Below, one piece after another: positions 42,161-51,662 of a stretch of DNA of 64,000 bases (position 1 is the first letter of the stretch; every line of letters starts with the position of its first letter). The notes below the pieces were generated by a model. It saw only the letters and a list, made by a program, of their open reading frames with translations, did no database searches and was not told where the DNA came from. The translations under genes were made by a program, and so were the position numbers. The stretch lies in assembly GCA_033239725.1 (NCBI GenBank), contig BTCW01000017.1:20639501-20703500 (forward strand), in the 5' to 3' direction. This stretch comes from Echinochloa phyllopogon (taxonomy: Eukaryota; Streptophyta; Magnoliopsida; Poales; Poaceae).

Positions 42161-43669
42161 CTAGCTAGTGGACCGATTCTCTTCCAAAGAACTTCCTTGC
42201 CCCCCGGGTCTTGATGTATTGATTGTAATTTTCAGAGACTCTTTACCATCAAGAGTCCTCCCAATCATCACTGTTCTGGCCGGAACTTTGTCATTGACTT
42301 TTTCCGACCTCGGATCTCCAATCACCACGTTCTTCCCTTTAGCTCCATCGGCTTGTTCTGGCCGAATCAGCATCTTGGTGTTCACATCCAAGGTATGAAC
42401 AGGGAAAGGAGCCTTGTCAACTTGCATTTCAGCGAGCACCAATCGACCTTCATTAAGGGCCGATTGTACCTGTCGTCGAAAAACATTGCAATCGTTGGTT
42501 GCATGAGAAAAAGAATTATGCCACTTACAATATGCACGATTTTTTAACTGATCGGCTGGTGGAATTGCATGAGAAAGTTTAATAAAGCCATTCTTAAGCA
42601 ATTCATCAAAAACACGATCACATTTGGCTACATCAAAAGTAAATTTTTCTTCTTGCCGATTTTTCTGAATCGGCTTTAATGAAGGACAAGAACTAGGTTT
42701 ACTTTTTGATGACCAAACAAATTCAGCGGCATAAATTTCTTTATCATCATCCGAAGAATCAGAATCATTATCAACAATGTGCACATTCGAACGATGGGGT
42801 TTAGCAGATTCTTTTGCATTTTTAAACTTAAGCTCTAGACTCATAGCCTTCATTTGCAAATGATTAATAGTGAGAAAATCAGAACCTTCTAATTTTTCCT
42901 TGTAATTAGACCGTAAGCCCGCAAAAGCTAAATCCGCTAAATCCTTTTCAGAAACAGTTATGTTAAAACATCGGTTCTTAACATCTTTAAATCTTTTGAA
43001 GTAATTAAGAACCGATTCTTCTCGGCTTTGCCTAATCGATGTTAAATCAGACAATTTAGCTTCGTTTTCTCCGCTAAAGAAATGATCATGAAATTTACGC
43101 TCCAATTGAGTCCAATTTTGAATAGAGTTAGGAGCAAGCGAAGAAAACCATGAAAAGGCAGTTCCAGTTAAAGATAATGAGAACAACCGTATACGCAATG
43201 CCTCATAAAATGATGCCTCTCCTAATTGCAAAATATATTGACTAATGTGTTCCCAAGGAGTTCTATTATCTTCGCCACTGAATTTAATAAAATCAGGAAC
43301 ACGCCAACCATTAGGATAAGCAACTAAATCAAATTCAGGCGGATACGGTTTTTGATATAAGCGTGAAGTACCCAATTCAAGCCCGAGTCTTGTTCTAAGT
43401 GTATTAGCTATATCTTCTTTAAACTTAGCTAACTCGGCTTGATAATTCCCATTACCTCTATTTTGTGGAAAACGAGGAACATTATACGTTGCACTTTGAG
43501 AAGTATTCGGAATCGGCCCGTGAGACGCGCCAGATCCGTGGGGTATACTTCCCGCAACCGCAGTGCGTGGAATAGTGTAAATAGGACCAGAAGCAACCGT
43601 ATTAGATAAAACCATCGCACTCGGCGCCCCTGCACCCATGGAACCGGTCTGACCGCCAGAAGAGGCCAA
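42161..43669 (-). CDS. Element F Gag (502 aa)
   Basis: Begins MASSGGQTG at 43669. The capsid-type retrotransposon gag region is at ~100-310 with EFDLVAYPNGWRVPDFIKFSG, PWEHISQYILQLG, SLTGTAFSWFSSL, NWTQLERKFHDHFF and VLNYFKRFKDVKNRCF. The C-terminal part (~370-420) has a CKWHNSFSHATNDC metal-binding-like segment rather than a classical CCHC knuckle. It forms the virus-like particle of the element. It ends in TAG, after which the same frame is open for another 76 codons. Confidence 0.9.
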   Translation of the reverse strand: MASSGGQTGSMGAGAPSAMVLSNTVASGPIYTIPRTAVAGSIPHGSGASHGPIPNTSQSATYNVPRFPQNRGNGNYQAELAKFKEDIANTLRTRLGLELGTSRLYQKPYPPEFDLVAYPNGWRVPDFIKFSGEDNRTPWEHISQYILQLGEASFYEALRIRLFSLSLTGTAFSWFSSLAPNSIQNWTQLERKFHDHFFSGENEAKLSDLTSIRQSREESVLNYFKRFKDVKNRCFNITVSEKDLADLAFAGLRSNYKEKLEGSDFLTINHLQMKAMSLELKFKNAKESAKPHRSNVHIVDNDSDSSDDDKEIYAAEFVWSSKSKPSSCPSLKPIQKNRQEEKFTFDVAKCDRVFDELLKNGFIKLSHAIPPADQLKNRAYCKWHNSFSHATNDCNVFRRQVQSALNEGRLVLAEMQVDKAPFPVHTLDVNTKMLIRPEQADGAKGKNVVIGDPRSEKVNDKVPARTVMIGRTLDGKESLKITINTSRPGGQGSSLEENRSTS

Positions 43670-43685
43670 ACCGGTCTGACCGGTT
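43641..43685. repeat. Palindrome pair at the 5' end of F gag
   Basis: Partial or full ACCGGTCTGACC sites start at 43641 and 43668 (27 bp apart, the widest spacing seen), straddling the gag start codon. Confidence 0.85.
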
Positions 43686-43706
43686 GTGAAAACGCGCCAA
43701 AAAGTA
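43686..43706 (-). other. Probable primer-binding region of element F
   Basis: Directly inside the 5' LTR the minus strand reads TACTTTTTGGCGCGTTTTCA. TGGCGCGTTTTC is the likely primer-binding core but I cannot assign the tRNA. The last ~25 bases of the LTR itself contain nearly the same string (TTGGTGCGTTTTC; TTGGCGCGTTTTC in the 3' LTR). Confidence 0.5.
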
Positions 43707-44233
43707 TGTTGACACGAAAACGCACCAACAAACTCGAAGATCGATCAAACGCGCAGCACGGCCGTCACAACGGCCAACTCCTGACTTCCCGGGGCAAACC
43801 GGTCTGACCGGTTTGAAGGACCGGTCTGACCGCTTCTGGTCGGGAAACCGTGAAGACCTAGAAACTCGAGCTCGGGAGGGACCCCGTCAGAGCTCAAGCA
43901 ATCTAGGGTTGCTCTAGGGTCGGCAGGCCACCTAGAACGTCCTTGAACGCCGTAGAGACGAGCAAAGAACAGAATATGGGGGTTGGAAAAGATTAGGGTT
44001 TGAGAGATACAAAAATAGAAGATAAAAGTGTTTGATTCGATTGGGAATACCTCAATCGGCCGTCTAGCCTTTATATTTATAGGCCGGGGAAGTCTTACCC
44101 CTTTCGAATAGGTTACAATATGGAATTAAACTCGGAATCCTAATCCTACTCGAATTACAGAACCAAACCGGTCTGACCGGTTTGGCAAACCGGTCAGACC
44201 GGTTTGGCCCACGGCCCAATTTGACCGTCAACA
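43707..44233 (-). repeat. Element F 5' LTR
   Basis: 527 bp, same length as the other LTR with five substitutions. TATA box at 44074-44081 (minus strand); palindrome pairs at 43796-43835 and 44165-44205. Followed by the target duplication CTAAG. Confidence 0.95.
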
Positions 44234-44238
44234 CTAAG

Positions 44239-45345
44239 CAAGGCAAGGCTTCTACCCACTTAGAGACGTAGTCCACTGCTACTAGGATGAATTGACAACC
44301 CTCGGAGTTTGGGAAGGGACCCATGAAGTCTACTCCCCAGACATCGAAGATTTCTACTTGAAGATTGCTAGTGAGTGGCATTGCGTCTCTAGTATTGATG
44401 TTCCCGTGTTTCTGGCAGCGAGGGCACCGCATGACAAATGCTCTCGCATCCTCATACATGCTGGGCCAGTAAAAACCACACTGCCAGACTTTAGCATTGG
44501 TCCGGAATGCACCGTAGTGTCCTCCGTACGGGGCTGCGTGGCATCTCTCCAGGATTTTATAAGCCTCATGTGCGGGTACGCACCTTCTGAGGAGTCCATC
44601 GCTACAAATCCTAAAGAGGTACGGGTCGTCCCAAAGGTGAAGTCGGCTCTCATAGGCTAGCCATTTCCTATTCTCTCCAGGGGGGACATAACCCGTTACC
44701 ATGCAGTTTACTATGTTGGCATACCACGGATCACCAGTGGTGACCTTAAGGAGGGTGTCATCCCGTAAGTAGTCGTCGATTGGGAGATCGGACGGGACTT
44801 GCATCCGGGACAAATGGTCAGCCATTGAGTTCTCTACTCCTTTCTTATCTTTTATCTCAATGTCAAATTCTTGGAGTAGAAGAATCCAGTGGATGAGTCT
44901 CGGTTTTGCATCCTTTTTGGTCAGAAGGTACTTCAGAGCAGCGTGATCTGAATAGACTATAACCTTGGCTCCGACTAGGTAGGACCGGAATTTGTCTATA
45001 GCAAATACGACTGCTAAGAGCTCCTTCTCCGTGGTTGTGTAGTTGAGCTGGGGCCAGTGAGCATAATGCTTCTTGTCCTTGGTTTGGCCCACAACAGCTC
45101 CAACAACATAATTGCATCACACATGATTTCTAATGGGATGCTCTAGTCGCGAGACTGGATGATGGGAGCGAAGCTGAGTGCTTTCTTAAGGGTTTGAAAG
45201 GAAGCATAGCACTCTTGATTAGAGACGAGAGGGGTTTCCTTGGCTAGGAGATTGGTCAATGACCGGGCTATTTGAGAGAAATTTTCGATGAGACACCTAT
45301 AAAGCCCGGTGTGGCCAAGTAACTACGAATCCCCTTTACTCGTGG
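44239..45345 (-). pseudogene. Element E RT thumb, RNase H and N-terminal integrase
   Basis: Minus-strand reading starts at ~45345 in the RT connection (ENFSQIARSLTNLLAKETP, with stops and a frame change), then an open part from 45092: RNase H with TTEKELLAVVFAIDKFRSYL, VYSDHAALKYLL and ADHLSRM, and integrase with HHCC-type GGHYGAFRTNAKVWQCGFYW ... CPRCQKHG and GVDFMGPFP (first catalytic Asp). It breaks at 44238 where element F inserted and resumes at 36196. The RT palm and fingers, including the YxDD box, are missing between 45345 and 45399. Confidence 0.85.
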
Positions 45346-45398
45346 GAGGTGTACGCATAGGGTCGTATTTTGGAGTATGACAGGAGAAGATGATGGCT

Positions 45399-47003
45399 TT
45401 AGGCTTTGAATCTAGTCTTTCCCGGATCAAAGACGAATCTTCGTGACAATTGTCTTACGACCCCAAGGTAAGATAAGATAGGGATATGATGTGTATGAAG
45501 GTTAGGAGTAATCCCTTTGAAATCTTGGATCGAGTGTCCTAAGACTGATCGATCCTCCAGGACAGTGAAAGTCGGTTGGGTTCCAGGGGGTTTGTCACTG
45601 ATGGTCACTGGAGTTTGTCCGTCCTTAAAGAGGGAAGCACACTTCAATCCAGAGGGAAGAGGCTTAGGTTCGACTGGAGGATGAATCTCTTCTTCGTCCA
45701 TAAGGAATTGGGCATCTTCTTCTAGGAAATGTTGCTCTAAGTCTATCAAGGATGTTGACATGACCTCCTCTATAGGATCAAGATCGGGGTCCGCCTCTAT
45801 AGTTGTTTTCAAGGAGTAGAAATAAGAGACTCGGGCAAGTTCTTCTCTGATCCTAAGCTCTACTAGCTGATGTGGTGCATTTTCTAGGATTTTCATGATC
45901 GGCCTACCAATAAAGATGGAATATTTGGAATCACTGGGTAGGTCAAAGATATGGAAATCCAAGAAAAGTTCAGGGTCGTTAATCTTAACGGGTATAACCC
46001 GCAAGATCCCTAAACAGTCGAGGATCCTTCCCGATGTGAACCTTAGACGTTTCTGAGATGATGACCATGGTTCATCGGGGAGTTGAGCTCGCACCAAAGA
46101 GCTAGAGATTATGTTGATTCCGAGGCTCGGGTCGTACCCAATTTCTCGATCCATGCCCATAACTTCACAAAAGATTGTTCGGATTCTCTTGGGCATTTTA
46201 ACTACCTCGGTCGAGGCTTCCGCCTCGTCTAGCCATTCCCGACTCTTGATGGCAGAGAGACGGCCTAAGTACTCTCTTTGATATTCTAATGCTTCCTTGT
46301 CGGGGGTGGATCTTTTTTCTCTACACATCGTTCCCGTGGGAAACTTATGGCACAGTCGATGTCATCGAATAGACCATCGTCAAAATCATAGGGAGTGGTG
46401 TAGAGTGGATGATGGTAGTCCAGACTAGAGTAAGGTTGTATTTCGAATTGAGCATCGGGTTCTGATGGACTAGAAGAGCTAATGGATTTGGATTGGACTG
46501 GTATTGGCTCTTTAGGTTCAGGTTCAGGCTGCTTCTCTTCTTCATCGGGGAGTTCATCATAGATTCCAGTGTAGGGGGTGTTGTCTAGGATACGGTCCAG
46601 GACTACCCTTGCTTCACTAGGAACCAAATGAAAGAACGACCCTCCAGAAGCAGAGTCCAAGAAAGTGGTGGCTACGGGATAGAGGCCAAGGCTGAAGTGT
46701 TGTAAAACAACAGGTTCTGGTAGGCTTAGGTCCGGTCCTGAGGCCAGTATTTGCTTGAAACGAGCCCAGGCAGCTCCTAACGATTCTCCCTTTAATTGCT
46801 TAAAGTTAATGATTTCCGCTCAGAGACTGGCTACCTTGGAGACTGGGAAGAAGTTTAGGCAGAATTTTTCCTTGAGAACTTCCCAGCTCCCGTCCATAGT
46901 ACTGACAGCCAGAGAGTACCATTTCTTTGCTCCTCCCGCTAGTGAAAACGGGAATAGCTTCCATTTGAGTGTCTCTTGTGTCATGCCCGCAATGGTCAGG
47001 CAC
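45399..47003 (-). pseudogene. Element E gag and protease, broken
   Basis: On the minus strand 47003-46660 encodes Gag homology across several frames (FPVFTSGRSKEMVLSG-like and INFKQLKGESLGAAWARF when frames are followed). 46660-46286 encodes DSASGGSFFHLVPSEARVVLDRIL with a Pro/Glu-rich linker. 46328-45399 is a 309-codon open stretch with PKRIRTIFCEVMG, a protease-like LGINIISSSLV and FHIFDLPSDSKYSIFIGRPIM. The usual protease Asp-Leu-Gly is not evident. At least two frame changes lie in gag. Protease is followed after about 50 bp by the RT C-terminal part, so roughly 1 kb of RT is deleted. Confidence 0.75.
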
Positions 47004-47266
47004 GAGCAGAGTTGCTCAAACTAGCGCAAATGCGCGTATGGACTCTCGGCCTTCGTTCCTGAGAACGATTGCTCACGAACCATGGCTATGAAGCCGGGAC
47101 GTAGCTCATAGCCGGGTGTGGATATGGGATGTGATGATAGTGGTGGCTCCAAACAATCGCCCGTTGGAGCCGAGTGTTGGCGTAAGGTGAGAGTGGAATC
47201 CATGTGGATGGTGGATGGTGGTGGGATACACGGACAACTTGGGTTCGGAATCAGAATAGCTACCGT

Positions 47267-47284
47267 TCCCCGGCAACGGCGCCA
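47267..47284 (-). other. Primer-binding site of element E (tRNA-Asp type)
   Basis: Reverse complement reads TGGCGCCGTTGCCGGGGA, seven bases inside the 5' LTR; identical to that of A. Confidence 0.9.
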
Positions 47285-47291
47285 GAAAGCT

Positions 47292-48755
47292 TGTTGGCAC
47301 TCCTTACGGCCTACAGATAAATCCGCAAGCGGACGGATACCGATGTAGCTTTCACCCGGGAGTATTCCAAGGTATCGATTTCCACGGAGAACGAGAAGTG
47401 GACTAATTCTAAACTAAGTTGTCCTAGGTAGATGGAATGGAGTGAATGGTATGGATGAGGTGGATGACAACAACAAAGAGAGAAGAGGAGCGATAGAAGG
47501 GTAGAGAGGGTACGAGTCTGGAGAGGTATTCTACTGATTGATCGAGCAGATCAGAGGATACAAATAGATACTTGCTTCGGGACAAGGGAACCGGTGGACA
47601 CACAGAAAGGGATGAGAAGGGGTGCCACTATTTCCCAACTGGGGAATCCTACGGACCGGAACTAACGTGATGGGCTACAAAGACCGGAAGGGCTGTCACC
47701 GCCTTACGGCTACCACCTCCGTTGCGACGGGAATAAACTAAGTCAGTCTCAAGTCTAGGCACCACGCCTACACTATTCAACTAATACTTATCTCCTATAG
47801 AAAGATAAGCACCCAAGCTAAGCAACCAGTATACAGTTATACCAATCAACTAAGCATTGAACGAAGAACCAGCAAGCATATAAAAGTAAGAACTGAATGC
47901 TCAATTAATCAGAGAGAGATACAAGAGTTACCAGACACGACCCGGATGTTACTCGAAGTGAAGTCGCATCCGTAGAGGTACAGCGGGAAGAGGGGCCGAC
48001 ACTTCGGCTCCTCTCCGGGACGCTCACCTCTCCTCTCTCCCTATCTCTACTGATACAAGTGGAGAACTAACAGTGCTTCGCCTGCACTCTACTCTTGTGT
48101 TGTGTGTTTTGCAGGTGAAACCGGGCCTCTATTTATAGCAGGGAAGGACGGTGGAGGCAGAGTAGCAGCCAAGGCAGCTGGGAGGCGGTGCCGGGCTGTT
48201 CGGGCGAAATCCCCGGTTCGGCCGAACTGCCCAGTTCGCCTGAACCGGTGGATCCACCGACTCAAGCCCCTACGGCTTGGATTGCTCCCTGGGAGTCGGT
48301 TTCCAGCCGGGGTCGGTTCGGCCGAAGGCCAGAATTCGGCCGAACTAGGCCGAAGGCCCAGGCCTGCCCCTGCTGCACCGCCTTATCCTCTGGACCTCCT
48401 GGGCTGGGTTCTGGTGCTTGGCGTTCGTGTCGAATTGGCCCAGGGTGACTTGTCGGGCCTTCGGGATGAGTTGGCGGTCGTCCACGTGTCGTATGTTGTC
48501 GTTTGGTTGACGTGGATGGCTCCCGGTGGCTTGCTTGGCTTAGGGGGGTAACCGGCCGAACGGAGTCGTTCGGCCGAAACGGTCATTTTTGACCCTTATA
48601 GCACATGTTTCTCCATTTTGTACCTGCACAGAGGACAATCACCAAAACTTGTGGAAATAGTCAGTAGTAAGCCCTATAACTATGGTGTGTGTCCCCATTG
48701 TGTTTGTTTTATACTCGGTTGGAGGTCGGAAATCGGTCTGTAACGACCGCCAACA
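47292..48755 (-). repeat. Element E 5' LTR
   Basis: 1464 bp. TATA on the minus strand at 48130-48137; palindromes at about 48197-48246 and 48315-48346; inverted-repeat block at 48549-48584. Confidence 0.93.
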
Positions 48756-49234
48756 ACGGCCATCAGGCGTGCAATGACATCCAGTTGAGATACCTTGGTA
48801 TGCGAGTGAAGGGGTTTCTGTACTGCTGACAACAGGTCATAATAAGCCTTTGCGGATGCCTCCGGCTCCTCCTCCCTAGGTCCATTATTGAAGCGTGCTT
48901 CACCGTAGTCATGTAACATGTCCCCTACCCCGGCATCATCATCAAAAGTCTGGATGCGCCGTCTCACGACCTCATCTCTCACACGATCGGCCTCACCATG
49001 GCTCGTCCATCAGGTATAGTTCTCCATAAATCCACTCTTGATGAGATGTTTACCCATGACCTCATGTGTTTGGCATTTACGGTTCCCACGAACAGCACAT
49101 GGATATAAAGTGGAAGACGCCCCTTTCGCATTGGCAAAAGCTTGCTTCAAGAAACCATCCGTCTTGATAATCCATTCATCGATCAACTCACCCTTACTTG
49201 AGCGGCCAGTGTACATCCACTCAGGGTCATCCAT
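48756..49234 (-). pseudogene. CACTA transposase N-terminus (transposase-associated domain)
   Basis: Begins MDDPEWMYTGRSSKGELIDEWI at ATG 49234-49232, matching the transposase-associated domain that opens TNP2-type proteins, with GASSTLYPCAVRGN and THEVMGKHLIKSGF. A TGA at 49012-49010 interrupts YTxWTSHGE; CGA is the expected codon, so this fits C-to-T decay at a CpG. The frame continues with an acidic linker (FDDDAGVGDML, PREEEPEASAKAYYDLL) to QLDVIARLMA, where element E is inserted. Start codon and order agree with a 5' exon of the same gene as 31241-31324 and 735-3744. Confidence 0.88.
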
Positions 49235-49982
49235 CCCTTTACATATCACCGAGTAATAAATTATAATAATGAAATGCATCTACCAGATGCTTATATGTCT
49301 AAAAGGTCAAGATAGGTCCTAATCCCACCTGAGAATGTGTAGACGGGTTAGTTTCCACGCTCTACGTATCCAAGACAGAATTTTGGTAGCACCTCCCCGC
49401 TGTTCTCCAAATACACATCTAATTATGGAGATTGTGTATTCAGAGAACAATAGGGAGATGATGCCAAAACTCAGCCTCGGATCCAAGTAGAACATGGAAA
49501 CTACCCATCTACACATCCTCGAGCTTTCCAAAAACGTGGACAATTTGAAACAGATACGGTTAGACATATGCAAAGATTCACATATTCACAACCGTATCTC
49601 TTTCGAACAGGAGACACCTAACTAGGTTACGTGATCTACGAACACGATATGACAAGATTTTGCACGTGCTCACCTACGGTCTCGACGGCGGGTGAGTCGG
49701 TGACGCTCGTGTCGGTGCAGACAGCGGGGAACGGCGTGCGGTAGAGCTACAAGCCGAGGGCAGTGCAACAGCCTCTCCCTAGAAAAAAACATAATTGTGT
49801 CAAATAAAAAATTTGGTAGCACCTCCCCTGCACGGGGAGGTTCGCAAAACCTAAAAAAACCATGGCACGAAGGCCGACAACCACATATCCTACAAAAAAC
49901 TGTGGCACAAAGGCCGACAACCACATACACAAGGACGGGGGAGCGTCTGGGGGCGGTCGGGGCGTAACCACGGGTGGAGCCG
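49235..49982 (-). other. CACTA 5' untranslated/intron region
   Basis: No coding sequence seen. It contains two diverged copies of TTTTGGTAGCACCTCCCC (49379 and 49812) and repeated AAGGCCGACAACCACATA text (49869-49930). It is interrupted at 49983 by LTR D. Confidence 0.6.
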
Positions 49983-51662
49983 TGTTGGCGGTCGTTACTG
50001 CACGTTTTCGACCACCAATACTCGCGAATAAAAGAGGATATATGTGACATTCCATGTACTTAGGTTTACTTCTAATAAAGTTCCACGAGTTTTTGTGAGT
50101 TTCACTTGTGCAGGTACATTAATGAGAAATACGTGCTACAGGGGTCGGAATTGACCGATTCGGCCGAACGACACGATTCGGCCGGTTACCCCCCTTAGTC
50201 GTACACGACACAAAGCACAACTGAAAGTCATCCACGTCAACGATGACCAAGCGATGACCGTGCATGGCACATGTACGACCGCCACCTCACCTCTAGGGCA
50301 AACCAACATGAATACCAGCAAGAGAAGGCACCCCAGAGCAACCCAGAAGAAAAAGAGGTGCAGGGGGGCAGGCCTGGGCTTCCAGCCCAGTTCGGCCGAA
50401 CCGCCCCCACTGCACAACCGCCTCCCCAGGGCCAATCTAAGCCCTTGGAGGCAAGGGCGGTGGATCCAGGGGATTCGGCCGAACCAGGATCTTCGGCTCT
50501 AGGCTCGACTCCGCCTCCCAGCTTCCCTTGACGGTTACTCCACCTCAACCGTCATTTGCCACTATAAATAGAGGCGTCCACTTCACTTGTAAAGACACGC
50601 CAAGCCAAGGAGCTCTCATTTCCACTTCTCTCTAGTAGAGTTAGGATAGTTTAGTTCGGAGTTAGAGTTGAGTCGAGTTGAGCCTCGGAGGTTTTGGAGT
50701 CGTCTTAAGAAGCTCTGGTATTAGCTCTTGTATCTTTTCCTTTTCTTTCTGTAAGACTTTGAGTTATCAATATAGTTATCTTTGCCATCTTATCTGAGTT
50801 ATTTATATCTTACTTCTACTTTAGTCTAGTTGCAAGTATTTCTGGTTTAGACTATAGTTGTTGTGATCCAAGTTATCCCAGTTCTAGATTCAAGTCTTTG
50901 CCTTGGCGGGTTCTTCGTTTCTGCTTAATACTTGTGGTGAACTGTCACTGGGGTATTGACAGGATTGCTTGCTTCTGCTAGTGGAGTAAGTAGTTGTAGT
51001 CTAGTGTGGGTGTGGTTCCTAGACTAGTCTGTAACCTTAGAATATCCCTGAGCTGACACGGAGGTCGTAGCCGTTAGGTGGTGACAACCCTATACGGACT
51101 TCCTTACCCATCACACCTGGCTCGGCCTACAGGATCCCCAAACATGTAGGGTTGGAGGCACCCCTTCTCATCCCTTTCTGTGTGTCTCCGGTTCTGTGTA
51201 CCGAAGTCGAGGTCTCAGCTTATCATGATCTGTTAGAGCTAGTTCTCAACCCTTGTATTCTAACCCGAGTAACCCAGATAGACAATACCCAGGAATCCTC
51301 TATCTCTTCTTGTTGTCCTCCCAACTATCTACTCCTTCTCTTTCTTACCTGAGTCTCCCTTGAGCTGTGTGTCACGGTATATCCACTCCTATCCAATACC
51401 GTTATCCCCCGTCTTGTTAGTCGTGTACCCTTCTCTGATAGTCTCAAATATCTGTTTGCTAGTACTCTTGCCATAAGCTTCCATGCAGAAATATAAATTA
51501 CAATACCTCAGAATACTCCCTAGTGAAGTGCTACAGTGGTGATTCTGTGCGCTTGCAGAATATTTATATATTTTACTAATCCATAAGGAAAACCACTGAA
51601 ACACTCCTTGCCCCAGTACCGGGATTCACAGTCCTCATATTGGATCGTAAGAAGTGTCAACA
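49983..51662 (+). repeat. LTR D: A-family LTR, probably a solo LTR
   Basis: About 1680 bp, TGTTGGCGGTCGTTACTGC...GTCAACA, clearly homologous to the LTRs of A but more diverged. TATA box at 50563-50570; palindromes at 50389-50402, 50472-50485 and a degenerate one 18 bp later. No internal sequence follows. The flanks (AGCCG before, AGTAG after the C-family LTR) match at only three of five bases, so the target duplication is uncertain. Confidence 0.8.

Larger units (their letters stand above)
36202..44233 (-). mobile_element. Element F: nearly complete Tat-like Ty3/gypsy retrotransposon
   Basis: LTRs at 36202-36728 and 43707-44233, both 527 bp (TGTTGAC...GTCAACA), with target duplication CTAAG at 36197-36201 and 44234-44238, inserted in the integrase of E. 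Coding is gag, protease, RT, two RNase H domains and integrase, all in one reading frame interrupted by three single stop codons. Five LTR differences were counted (~1%). Twenty-six copies of an ACCGGTCTGACCGGT-type palindrome are spread through LTRs and coding sequence. Confidence 0.95.
31325..48755 (-). mobile_element. Element E: defective Athila-like LTR retrotransposon
   Basis: LTRs at 31325-32788 (3') and 47292-48755 (5'), both 1464 bp and TGTTGG...CCAACA in minus orientation. Target duplication is ACGGT (31320-31324) and ACGGC (48756-48760), one mutation apart; the host transposase codons show GCCGT to be the original on the minus strand. The tRNA-Asp-type PBS is at 47267-47284. The interior has a broken gag-protease, no RT catalytic core, RNase H and integrase split by element F, and a third ORF. 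About 38 LTR differences were counted by eye (~2.6%). Its LTR termini are closely related to those of A but the internal sequence is different. Confidence 0.92.
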
